Positions 1-6,075 of a stretch of DNA of 6,075 nucleotides are shown here, piece after piece. The notes beneath the pieces were generated by a model that saw nothing but the letters and a program-made list of their open reading frames with translations, ran no database searches and was not told where the DNA came from. The DNA lies in the NCBI GenBank assembly GCA_024688095.1, contig JAILEJ010000261.1:1-6075 (forward strand). The letters run 5' to 3'. Position 1 is the first letter of the stretch. Each line of letters starts with the position of its first letter. The DNA is from Butyrivibrio sp. (lineage in GTDB: Bacteria; Bacillota; Clostridia; Lachnospirales; Lachnospiraceae). Made by a program: the position numbers and the translations under genes.

Positions 1-862
1 AGAAGTAACAATGCTTCTTGATAATGGTGTTGATCTTCACAGCTATCAGCCAACAGCAGATGATATCCTTAAAATCTCTACAGCAGATCTCTTCATATAT
101 GTAGGTGGAGAATCTGATGAATGGGTAGATGATGTATTAAAGGAAGCTGTAAACCCTGACATGGTTGTAATAGACCTTCTTGACGTACTCGGCACATCAG
201 TTAAGGAAGAAGAAGTTGTTGAAGGAATGGAAGGACATGATCATGAACACGAAGAAGATGCCGAAGATCATGAGCATGAAGAAGAAGCAGAAGATCATGA
301 GCATGAACATGAAGAAGGAGAAGTTGAATATGACGAACATGTATGGCTTTCACTTCGTAACGCTTCTACTCTTGTAAGCAGCATTTCAGAAGCACTTCAG
401 ACTATAGATGCGGATAACGCTCAGACATATGCTGATAACACAGCATCTTACATTGAGCAGCTTGATACTCTTGATAGTGAATATGAAACAGCTGTTTCTG
501 AAGGTACTCAGACTACTGTTCTATTCGGAGATCGTTTTCCATTCCGTTACCTTGTAGATGATTATGGTCTTTCATATTATGCTGCATTTGTAGGATGTTC
601 TGCGGAAACAGAAGCAAGTTTTGAAACAATTACTTTCCTTGCAGAAAAGATAGATGAACTTGGATTAAATACAGTCCTTACCATTGAAGGAAATGAACAC
701 AAAATTGCTGAGACAATTATAGAAAATACTCAGAGCAAAGATCAGCAAATCCTTACTCTTGATTCTATTCAGTCTACAACTGCTGATGATGTACAAAATG
801 GTGTAACATACCTTTCAATTATGGAAAATAACCTTGAAGTTTTAAAAGAAGCATTAAAATAA
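1..862 (+). CDS. znuA: Metal (zinc-type) ABC transporter substrate-binding protein, 5' end missing
   Basis: This is a cluster A-I (ZnuA/AdcA/TroA) solute-binding protein that captures a divalent metal outside the membrane and hands it to an ABC permease. The frame is already open at base 2 (Glu-Val-Thr before the ATG at 11), and the text from base 2 matches the conserved start of the mature domain, so the ATG is internal and the signal peptide lies left of the window. Counting that Met as residue 1, the family pattern is VDLHSYQP with His10 (first ligand), a His/Glu/Asp-rich loop at about 76-103, DEHVW with His110 (second ligand), DRFPFRYLVDDYGL at about 174-187, the CSAETEAS segment at about 198-205, and TIEGNEHK at about 225-231 with Glu226 and His230. 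The usual third His ligand in the DRFPF region is replaced. The acidic His-rich loop points to zinc, but manganese or another metal is possible. The permease and ATPase genes are not in view. The lipoprotein gene follows after 19 bases. Confidence 0.9.
   Translation, partial: EVTMLLDNGVDLHSYQPTADDILKISTADLFIYVGGESDEWVDDVLKEAVNPDMVVIDLLDVLGTSVKEEEVVEGMEGHDHEHEEDAEDHEHEEEAEDHEHEHEEGEVEYDEHVWLSLRNASTLVSSISEALQTIDADNAQTYADNTASYIEQLDTLDSEYETAVSEGTQTTVLFGDRFPFRYLVDDYGLSYYAAFVGCSAETEASFETITFLAEKIDELGLNTVLTIEGNEHKIAETIIENTQSKDQQILTLDSIQSTTADDVQNGVTYLSIMENNLEVLKEALK
239..319 (+). repeat. In-frame 27-bp tandem repeat encoding the His-rich metal loop
   Basis: Three consecutive 27-base units (239-265, 266-292, 293-319) encode DHEHEEDAE, DHEHEEEAE and DHEHEHEEG. 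The first two differ by only a few bases. The third diverges after DHEHE but keeps the same length. The period is a multiple of three, so copy number can change by slippage without breaking the frame. Such loops sit next to the metal site in zinc-binding proteins of this family and are thought to help collect or sense metal. Confidence 0.85.
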
Positions 863-881
863 GTTCTGGAGGCAATATTTA

Positions 882-1631
882 ATGAACAGATTTAAACAGT
901 TAGGGCTATGTCTTGCGGCCATAACTCTACTGACAGGGTGTGGAAACAGTAATAATCCTTCACTTAGAAATACAAATCAGACAAATGGTGTTGATGATGT
1001 ATTGGAACAAAGAATTGCAGAAGCTGATCAGGAAACCGTCTCAAACACAGCCGATTCAGCTTCTACTTCTGAAATTAACACAGCAGATTCAACCTCCGTT
1101 CCTGAAATTAACTCAACAGATCAAGCTAATGCTTCTGAAGTAAACACATCTGATTCATCAGATGTTTGGAGTAGTATAGAAGCTTCAGCAGGAATAAGCA
1201 GTGAAGATCGTCAAAGCGGTGTAGATGCAAATGCTCCTGTTCCGGAAACTGATGAATCGTTAGCAACAGCTTTAAGCAGTACTGAAGGAATTGATATAGA
1301 TCTTACCTCTCTATCAAGCACCATGGTCTATTCTGAAGTATATTATATGATGGTAAAACCAGAAGATTATGTTGGCAAAACAATTAAAATGAGTGGTTTG
1401 TATTCAGCCTTTTACGACAGTAATTATGACAAATACTATTTTGCATGTATTGTTCAGGATGCCACAGCCTGCTGCTCCCAGGGTATAGAATTTGAGCTTA
1501 CAGATGATTATACATATCCTGATGACTATCCCATGGACAGCGACCTTATAACCGTAGTTGGTGAATTCGATACCTATGAAGAAGATGGTTTCAGCTACTG
1601 CACTCTGCGTAATGCTAAACTTTTAAACTAA
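882..1631 (+). CDS. Lipoprotein with repetitive Ser/Thr/Asp linker and C-terminal Cys-Cys domain, function unknown
   Basis: This 249-residue protein has a short basic N-terminus, a hydrophobic stretch and an LLTGC lipobox, so it should be lipidated on Cys20 and anchored outside the membrane. Residues about 21-140 are low-complexity, rich in Ser, Thr, Asp and Asn, and contain an 11-residue repeat. The folded part is about 147-249. It starts with VYYMMVKPEDYVGKTIKMSG, includes YFACIVQDATACCSQG (Cys189, Cys197, Cys198) and a VVGEFDTY strand, and has Cys240 near the end. The strand-rich layout, with a CC pair followed by a V-V-G strand, looks like a small OB-type domain. From memory it resembles the C-terminal domain of the YcgQ/DUF1980 (TIGR03943) proteins found in zinc loci; this is inference without a search. 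The start is the ATG at 882, preceded by GGAGG at 868-872 with a 9-base spacer. The gene is 19 bases behind the metal-binding protein and is followed by a terminator, so it is the last gene of the metal operon. A role in metal binding or delivery is plausible but not shown. Confidence 0.88.
   Translation: MNRFKQLGLCLAAITLLTGCGNSNNPSLRNTNQTNGVDDVLEQRIAEADQETVSNTADSASTSEINTADSTSVPEINSTDQANASEVNTSDSSDVWSSIEASAGISSEDRQSGVDANAPVPETDESLATALSSTEGIDIDLTSLSSTMVYSEVYYMMVKPEDYVGKTIKMSGLYSAFYDSNYDKYYFACIVQDATACCSQGIEFELTDDYTYPDDYPMDSDLITVVGEFDTYEEDGFSYCTLRNAKLLN
1044..1142 (+). repeat. 33-bp tandem repeat in the lipoprotein linker
   Basis: Three degenerate 33-base units (1044-1076, 1077-1109, 1110-1142) encode NTADSASTSEI, NTADSTSVPEI and NSTDQANASEV. 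A partial fourth unit (NTSDSSD) begins at 1143. The first two are the most alike. The repeat is in frame and makes a flexible hydrophilic spacer between the lipid anchor and the C-terminal domain. Its length could vary between strains. Confidence 0.8.
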
Positions 1632-1652
1632 AATAAAATTTTAATAACATAT

Positions 1653-1697
1653 AAAAAGGTCTTCAGACTCTGGTATGAATCTGAAGACTTTTTATTT
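1653..1697. terminator. Bidirectional intrinsic terminator between convergent genes
   Basis: A hairpin has a perfect 9-bp stem (GTCTTCAGA at 1659-1667 with TCTGAAGAC at 1680-1688), extended by a G-U pair and several A-U pairs, with a 12-base loop at 1668-1679. On the plus strand the stem is followed by T residues (1689-1693, then 1695-1697). On the minus strand the A-run at 1653-1657 supplies the U-tract. It lies between the lipoprotein stop (1631) and the transporter stop (1696), so it can end transcripts from both sides. Confidence 0.88.
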
Positions 1698-3069
1698 AAA
1701 TTGTAATCCATCCAAGAAGACTTGCGATTGAGCTAAAAAGTATTATAGCTACGAAAAATGGACATAAATATTTGATCATGAAATTAAATATAATCTTTCT
1801 TTTAAAAGGTGCACCATTTTTTGTTACTTCCTCTTCTATCTTCTCCACTGTAATGATCCTTATAACAAGAAGACATGTAGCCATTGCTGCAAGAGGCATC
1901 ATAACAGAATTTGTAAGAAAATCAAAGAAATCCAGAAACTGCATCTTCATAATAGTAATTCCTGCAAGAGGACCATATCCAAGTGAACTGAGGGAACCAA
2001 GTATAACCATTACAGCTGCAAGTATAAGTGCAGATTTTTTTCTACTGAAATGAAGTTCATCTTCAAATGTAGATACAACACTTTCTGCAAGAGCGATTGC
2101 ACTTGTCATGGCTGCAAAAAATACAAGCATAAAGAACATAATTCCTGCTGGTCGTCCAAAGCCCATTGAAGCAAATATATTAGGCATGGTAATAAACATA
2201 AGTGATGGACCTGCCTTTAGAACTGACGGATCACCACCGGAAAATGAAAATACAGCCGGAATGATCATAAGTCCTGATAAAATTGCAATTCCTGTATCAA
2301 AGAGCTCTACATTGGATGTTGCACCTTCAATTGACATATCATCTTTCATATATGAACCAAAAGTTACCAGGATTCCCATTGCAATTGATAACGAATAAAA
2401 CATCTGGCCCATTGCTGCAACTACAGTCATCCAGGAAAAATTATCGGGATTAGGTATAAGAAAATACTTAACTCCTTCTATGGCTCCAGGTCTTGTTACA
2501 GAATAAATTGCAATAATTACGGCAAGTACAACAAGTATCGGCATCATAAGCTTTGATACTCTTTCAATTCCATTCTGAACTCCCATATAAATAATAAAAA
2601 CAACTATTACCGAGAATACCAGAAACCATGCTTCAACACTTGTTCCGTTTGATATAAAATCTGAAAAATAATTTTCGGATGCTATTTCTTTAATGTCACC
2701 TGTAAGATAACCAAACAGATATTTTAGAACCCATCCTCCAATTACGGAATAATAAGGCACTATAAGAAGTGGGATGATTGCATTTATCCATCCTCCAAAT
2801 TTAAGAAAGCGTGGCTCCTTCTTAAAATGTCTATATGCTCCAACAGGACTTTTATGAGTCATTCTGCCAAGCGCCGATTCAGCAACTATCATTGTATATC
2901 CAAATGTTATAACAAGTATCAGATATACAAGAAGAAAAATACCTCCACCATATTTAGCTGCCAGATACGGAAACCTCCAGATATTTCCAAGACCAACTGC
3001 AGATCCTGCCGCTGACAAAACAAATCCGAGCTTTGATGAAAAGCTGGCTCTTTTTTTCTTTTCCTTCAT
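1696..3069 (-). CDS. Sodium-dependent transporter, NSS (SNF/LeuT-fold) family
   Basis: This 457-residue membrane protein is a sodium-coupled symporter, most likely for an amino acid. Residues about 11-35 carry the NSS signature: SSKLGFVLSAAGSAVGLGN, then IWRFPY. Ala24 and Asn29 match the LeuT sodium-site residues Ala22 and Asn27. TM6 has the unwound motif MFYSLSIAMG (about 223-232), with Ser226 at the position of LeuT Thr254. TM8 has FFAAMTSAIAL (about 317-327), with Thr322-Ser323 matching the LeuT Na2 residues Thr354-Ser355. Asp258 at the start of TM7 lies near where chloride-independent bacterial members carry an acidic residue. I count about 11 membrane helices (roughly 14-35, 42-65, 92-120, 147-163, 174-192, 213-240, 258-277, 306-334, 345-361, 383-405, 430-455). 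This length and helix number fit the MhsT/TnaT-type bacterial members and not 12-helix eukaryotic ones. The ATG at 3069 is preceded by AGAGAGG (3078-3084) with 8 bases spacing. The substrate cannot be read from sequence. It lies downstream of cobD on the same strand, with no obvious functional link. Confidence 0.95.
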   Translation of the reverse strand: MKEKKKRASFSSKLGFVLSAAGSAVGLGNIWRFPYLAAKYGGGIFLLVYLILVITFGYTMIVAESALGRMTHKSPVGAYRHFKKEPRFLKFGGWINAIIPLLIVPYYSVIGGWVLKYLFGYLTGDIKEIASENYFSDFISNGTSVEAWFLVFSVIVVFIIYMGVQNGIERVSKLMMPILVVLAVIIAIYSVTRPGAIEGVKYFLIPNPDNFSWMTVVAAMGQMFYSLSIAMGILVTFGSYMKDDMSIEGATSNVELFDTGIAILSGLMIIPAVFSFSGGDPSVLKAGPSLMFITMPNIFASMGFGRPAGIMFFMLVFFAAMTSAIALAESVVSTFEDELHFSRKKSALILAAVMVILGSLSSLGYGPLAGITIMKMQFLDFFDFLTNSVMMPLAAMATCLLVIRIITVEKIEEEVTKNGAPFKRKIIFNFMIKYLCPFFVAIILFSSIASLLGWITI

Positions 3070-3104
3070 AACAAAAACCTCTCTTTAAATAATCACAAAG
3101 AGAT

Positions 3105-3113
3105 ATTTTATCA
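3105..3113 (-). promoter_or_regulatory. Possible extended -10 promoter for the NSS transporter
   Basis: On the minus strand the sequence reads TGATAAAAT (TG-N-TAAAAT), an extended -10 element about 35 bases before the transporter ATG at 3069. No good -35 hexamer is found 17-18 bases upstream. This 93-bp gap (3070-3162) otherwise holds the ribosome binding site and A/T-rich sequence. The call is weak because such motifs occur by chance in AT-rich DNA. Confidence 0.35.
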
Positions 3114-3162
3114 CACTCCTTACAAAAATACATTTTTATTTTTCTCTTGAGTCCAGCAACCT

Positions 3163-4194
3163 TTAATTCAAGCTTTCTAATACTTCAATTATTTTCTTGT
3201 TACTTGCTCTGTCCTTAACTGCTATTCTAAAAAAACCTTCCGATAATCCTACAAAATTACCACAATCTCTTATCAGAATCTTATTTTCCAATAACAATTC
3301 TTTTAAATTTCTTTTATCATAAAGAAAAATGAAATTTGCACTTCCTTTCCAGTAAGTAATATTCAGCCGTTCCAAATTCTTTTCAATATAATCTCTTTCC
3401 TGAGCAATATAAGTTTTGGTATATTCTACAAATTTTCTCTGTTCAAGAGCTGCAACCCCTGCAGCCTGAGCCGGAATAGAAACATTCCAGGGCGGCCCTG
3501 CTTTCTCCATTTTCCCTATAAGTTCGATATCTGAGCATATACCATATCCAAGTCTAATCCCTGGTATTGCATACATTTTAGTAAATGCTCTTAATATAAA
3601 AATAAATGATTGCTCACACACATATCTTATAAGACTTTTTTTATTTTCATCAGATAAAAAGTCCATAAAACACTCATCCATAAATAATTTGATATTCTTC
3701 TTTTTGCAGCGCTCTGCTATACGTAACAGAAGTGAATGAGATATTAATTTACCTGTTGGATTATTTGGATTACATAGAAAAACAATATCCATATCATCTG
3801 TAAGAAATTCCAAAAAATCATCTTCAATGCAAAATGTTGTCTGGTTTATTTTATAATGCTTCACCTCTGTTCCAATGTATTCAAGTGACTTTTCATATTC
3901 TGCAAAACATGGGTCAGCCACCAGAGCCTTTAAAGGCTTTAATGCAAGTACATAACGAAAAATAATATCAGCAGCACCATTCCCACATATTATCTGCTCT
4001 TTATTAACGTTATGGAAAACTGCAAGTTTTTCTCTTAAACTTTCACAATATATATCCGGATAATTATTTATCTTATCCAGACTGTCCCTAATTGCCTGCT
4101 TTACTTCTTCCGGGGGGCCAATTGGATTAATATTAGCGGAAAAGTCTATACAATCAGGATTTCGATATACATCTCCACCATGAATTGTCTCCAT
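3163..4194 (-). CDS. cobD: L-threonine-O-3-phosphate decarboxylase (cobalamin biosynthesis)
   Basis: This PLP enzyme of fold type I converts L-threonine phosphate to (R)-1-amino-2-propanol phosphate, the linker for the lower nucleotide loop of cobalamin. The protein is 343 residues from the ATG at 4194. It has the CobD opening HGGD at 5-8 and DFSANINPIG at 17-26, GNGAAD at 71-76 (PLP phosphate region), NPNNPTG at 142-148, Asp173 in FMDECF (pairs with the pyridine nitrogen), Lys206 in FTKMYAIPGIRLGY (Schiff-base lysine), and Arg323 in FFRIAV (substrate carboxylate). The AIPGIRLGY segment and the HGG start favour CobD over the related HisC aminotransferases, and so does the position behind cbiA. 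A longer reading begins at a GTG at 4203, which overlaps the cbiA stop as GTGA. I prefer the ATG because AGGAAGG (4205-4211) ends only one base before that GTG but 10 bases before the ATG. No key residue is missing. Confidence 0.93.
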   Translation of the reverse strand: METIHGGDVYRNPDCIDFSANINPIGPPEEVKQAIRDSLDKINNYPDIYCESLREKLAVFHNVNKEQIICGNGAADIIFRYVLALKPLKALVADPCFAEYEKSLEYIGTEVKHYKINQTTFCIEDDFLEFLTDDMDIVFLCNPNNPTGKLISHSLLLRIAERCKKKNIKLFMDECFMDFLSDENKKSLIRYVCEQSFIFILRAFTKMYAIPGIRLGYGICSDIELIGKMEKAGPPWNVSIPAQAAGVAALEQRKFVEYTKTYIAQERDYIEKNLERLNITYWKGSANFIFLYDKRNLKELLLENKILIRDCGNFVGLSEGFFRIAVKDRASNKKIIEVLESLN

Positions 4195-4199
4195 TTTTC

Positions 4200-5579
4200 T
4201 CACACCTTCCTTTTTATATTTTCTAAAATCCGTACCACAAATTCAGGATTCGAATAATAATAAAAATGAGGATATCCAATCACACCTTTATTATTTACAT
4301 GACAGCATTTCCATTCTTTCTTTCCTGAAGGCTTCTTTGCAAGAAATGCCTCTCCATTATTACTGCTGTCCCAATAATGAAATTCATGACCTTTTATAAC
4401 ATCTCCATTTTTCAAAAGGAAGTTATCTTCATTCTCTTCTAAACTGATGTATCCAAATCTGACAAGCTTTTTATTATTAGTACAATCACCATCAATTACT
4501 CCTGCCATAGGATAACTATTTCCCTTATCATCCTCCATCCTTTCATGAAGGTACATAAATCCGCCGCATTCAGCAATACAAAAAAGTCCATCATCGATAC
4601 GTTCTTTAATATCCTCTAGCATTTCTTTGTTCTCTGATAACTTCTTTGCATATACTTCCGGATATCCTCCACCTAAAAGAACTATATCTGCTTCTTTTGG
4701 AACAGCCTTATCTTCCAAAGGACTAAAATAAATAAGTTTGCAGCCCACATCTTTTAACAGTTCCAGATTTTCTTTATAGTAAAAACAAAATGCTTTATCA
4801 AAAGCAACTGCTATATTAATTCCATCTCCTATATCAGATGATATAACTTTCTTAAATTTCTTTGGAATATCATCCTCTATCATGGAAGCTGTAGCTGCAA
4901 GTTTCAGAAGTCCTTCCATATCTACATATTTTTGAATTTCTTCTCCAAGTCTGTTAAAGGTCTCTCTTAAATCTTCCAGCTCATATGGCGTCACGAGCCC
5001 TAAATGTCTGCTTGCAACTGTAAACTCATCCAATTTTGGAATACATCCATAAACCTTAATACTTAGCTGATCCTCAATTATCTTTGTTAACTGCTTTCCT
5101 GTCATATCAGATACACCATTTAAAATTACACCTTTAATAGTGTTATCCATTCTATATTCAAGGAATCCTTTTATTACAGGTACTACAGAAAGTGCCATTC
5201 CCTTACAGTTTACGACTATAACAACCGGTGTATCCGTAGACCTGGCAAGATCATAGGAGCTTGCGATAGTAGAATCCATCTGCATCCCATCATAAAAACC
5301 CATCACACCTTCTATAACCGTAATCTCTTTACCTTTACTGTTTTTTGAAAGAAGGTATTTTGTCTCTTCTTCACTTGTAAAGAACAGATCGAGATTCTGG
5401 GAAGGAATATCAAAAACTCTGCTATGAAACATTGGATCAATATAATCCGGTCCACATTTACATGATGCACTATTAATGTTCATCTGCTTAAGAGCAGACA
5501 AAATGCCGCATGTTATTGTAGTTTTACCACATCCACTATTCGTTCCTGCTATCATTAGCCTTGGAATCTTTTGCTTCAT
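4200..5579 (-). CDS. cbiA: Cobyrinate a,c-diamide synthase (glutamine-hydrolysing)
   Basis: This cytoplasmic enzyme uses ATP and glutamine to amidate the a and c carboxylates of (cobalt-)cobyrinate. The 459 residues match the usual family length. The N-terminal half is a dethiobiotin-synthetase-like ATPase: Walker A GTNSGCGKTT at 12-21, CGPDYIDPMFH at 42-52, and EGVMGFYDGM at 90-99. The C-terminal half is a class I-type CobB/CobQ glutamine amidotransferase: GGGYPEVYA at 303-311, nucleophile Cys338 in AECGGFMYL, GHEFHY at 397-402, and His438 in GYPHFYYYSNP as the probable catalytic His. Many relatives have HxH at that last motif; here the second His is Tyr440. The ATG at 5579 has AAGGAG (5587-5592) with a 7-base spacer, lying inside the end of cbiT. 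The gene overlaps cbiT by 44 bases and its TGA abuts cobD, so it sits mid-operon. CobB is the name of the equivalent enzyme of the aerobic pathway, acting on hydrogenobyrinate. Confidence 0.96.
   Translation of the reverse strand: MKQKIPRLMIAGTNSGCGKTTITCGILSALKQMNINSASCKCGPDYIDPMFHSRVFDIPSQNLDLFFTSEEETKYLLSKNSKGKEITVIEGVMGFYDGMQMDSTIASSYDLARSTDTPVVIVVNCKGMALSVVPVIKGFLEYRMDNTIKGVILNGVSDMTGKQLTKIIEDQLSIKVYGCIPKLDEFTVASRHLGLVTPYELEDLRETFNRLGEEIQKYVDMEGLLKLAATASMIEDDIPKKFKKVISSDIGDGINIAVAFDKAFCFYYKENLELLKDVGCKLIYFSPLEDKAVPKEADIVLLGGGYPEVYAKKLSENKEMLEDIKERIDDGLFCIAECGGFMYLHERMEDDKGNSYPMAGVIDGDCTNNKKLVRFGYISLEENEDNFLLKNGDVIKGHEFHYWDSSNNGEAFLAKKPSGKKEWKCCHVNNKGVIGYPHFYYYSNPEFVVRILENIKRKV
4205..4211 (-). 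promoter_or_regulatory. Ribosome binding site that decides the cobD start
   Basis: The minus strand reads AGGAAGG here, inside the last codons of cbiA. It is followed by T, GTG (4203), AGA, AAA, ATG (4194). Spacing to the GTG is 1 base and to the ATG 10 bases, so the ATG is the better start. Either way cobD is translationally coupled to cbiA. Confidence 0.6.
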
Positions 5580-6075
5580 GCTCCTTCTCCTTCCAGATAG
5601 TCACAATATATATTGGATTTTGTCCCATCATAAGCTGATAATCTCCAGCTTTTTTGGCAACAGACGTCTGCATCTGAACTATATCAAATTGATATTCTTT
5701 ATTCTGTTCCAATATCTCCATAAGCTTACTTATAGAGTTTAATGCAATTGTATTGACAACAACTCTGCATTCAGGATTTTTTTCAAATACCTTCTGAAGT
5801 ATCTCTTCCATGTTTCCCGAGCTTCCACCTATAAAAGCATGTGTTGGAACCGGTAGATTTTCAAGTACTGTTGGTGCCAGTCCTCCTATAATCTCAATAT
5901 TATCTGCTGCAAATTTCTGCTTGTTTTTTTCAAGAAGTTCAAGTGCCTCTTCATTTTTTTCAATAGCATAAACCTGAATATCAGGTGCTCCCTGCGCAAT
6001 TTCTATAGAGACAGAACCTGTACCTGCTCCAATATCATAAACAACTGAATCTGGTGAAAGCTGTAATTTACCAAT
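5536..6075 (-). CDS. cbiT: Precorrin/cobalt-precorrin C15-methyltransferase (decarboxylating), CbiT, 5' end missing
   Basis: The frame is open from the right edge to the TAG at 5536-5538, giving 179 residues of an S-adenosylmethionine-dependent methyltransferase. Counting from the edge, it has DIGAGTGS at 14-21 (SAM-binding loop), AIEKN at 38-42, GGLAP at 64-68, FIGGSSG at 81-87, and QNPIYIV at 152-158. These are the CbiT signatures. The enzyme methylates C15 and decarboxylates the acetate side chain on ring C during corrin formation. The fragment starts just before the SAM motif, so roughly 20-40 N-terminal residues of a stand-alone CbiT are missing. Whether it is fused to CbiE, which methylates C5, cannot be seen. 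After the usual end near residue 160 there is a charged 19-residue tail whose coding DNA holds the cbiA ribosome binding site and overlaps the cbiA start by 44 bases. A Met at 5811 is internal and is not the start, because the methyltransferase motif lies upstream of it. Confidence 0.94.
   Translation of the reverse strand: MGKLQLSPDSVVYDIGAGTGSVSIEIAQGAPDIQVYAIEKNEEALELLEKNKQKFAADNIEIIGGLAPTVLENLPVPTHAFIGGSSGNMEEILQKVFEKNPECRVVVNTIALNSISKLMEILEQNKEYQFDIVQMQTSVAKKAGDYQLMMGQNPIYIVTIWKEKEHEAKDSKANDSRNE

Noticed and set aside
239..319. Direct repeats as a CRISPR-like array
   Set aside because: The units are contiguous with no spacers, are a multiple of three long, and encode a sensible His-rich loop in frame.
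180..377. Plus-strand frame overlapping the His-rich loop, and a similar one at 940-1143 over the lipoprotein linker
   Set aside because: Both are Lys/Met- or Leu/Gln-rich readings of repetitive DNA in the wrong frame of well-supported genes.
1..862. A cobalt uptake protein serving the cobalamin genes in the same window
   Set aside because: The protein belongs to the zinc/manganese binding-protein family, lies on the opposite strand, and is separated from the cobalamin genes by a terminator and an unrelated transporter. Cobalt import for B12 normally uses other systems such as CbiMNQO.
1772..2398. Plus-strand open frames inside the transporter region (1772-2053, 2108-2398 and also 2827-3015)
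   Set aside because: They lie opposite a clear NSS transporter gene, have no recognisable domain, and are shadows of its codon pattern.
3124..3137. A/T palindrome (AAAAATACATTTTT) as a terminator after cobD
   Set aside because: The stem is only A-U pairs with a two-base loop and no GC core, so it is unlikely to stop transcription.
3070..3162. A cobalamin riboswitch near the cobalamin genes
   Set aside because: The only sizeable gap is 93 bp and lies after cobD. It has no B12-box-like sequence that I can see and is too short for a full cobalamin riboswitch. One could lie upstream of the operon, right of the window.
5536..5811. A separate small 91-residue gene beginning at the ATG at 5811
   Set aside because: The frame stays open to the right edge and the upstream part encodes the SAM-binding motif of CbiT, so this is the C-terminal part of one larger gene.

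Overview
The window is AT-rich DNA with clostridial-type gene content and ribosome binding sites. The proteins read like those of an anaerobic gut or rumen Bacillota, most likely Lachnospiraceae. That placement rests on how the sequences look and not on a phylogenetic marker. All the DNA is accounted for by five genes, two of them cut by the window edges, with short gaps between them. There is no RNA gene, mobile element or CRISPR array.

Left part (1-1631, plus strand): the end of a metal-uptake locus. The first gene enters from the left edge and encodes a ZnuA/TroA-type periplasmic (here surface-anchored) metal-binding protein with a His/Glu/Asp-rich loop. Nineteen bases later comes a lipoprotein with a signal peptide and lipobox, a Ser/Thr/Asp-rich repetitive linker, and a small C-terminal domain with a Cys-Cys pair. 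The lipoprotein is the least understood gene here and is probably linked to metal handling. A hairpin with U-tracts on both sides (about 1653-1697) ends this operon and also the convergent gene.

Middle (1696-3069, minus strand): an 11-helix sodium-coupled neurotransmitter:sodium symporter (NSS, LeuT-fold), probably an amino acid importer. It has its own ribosome binding site and a possible extended -10 promoter in the 93-bp gap upstream of it.

Right part (3163-6075, minus strand): the end of a cobalamin biosynthesis operon, read right to left. Its genes are cbiT (precorrin/cobalt-precorrin C15-methyltransferase and decarboxylase, cut by the right edge), cbiA (cobyrinate a,c-diamide synthase) and cobD (threonine-phosphate decarboxylase). 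cbiT and cbiA overlap by 44 bases, and cobD starts within a few bases of the cbiA stop, so the three are almost certainly translated from one message. CbiT acts in corrin ring formation, CbiA amidates the a and c side chains, and CobD makes the aminopropanol phosphate used for the nucleotide-loop linker. This suggests de novo B12 synthesis, with the remaining genes to the right of the window.

No clearly new multi-gene system is visible. The best leads are the Cys-Cys lipoprotein behind the metal-binding protein and the altered metal-ligand pattern in that binding protein.
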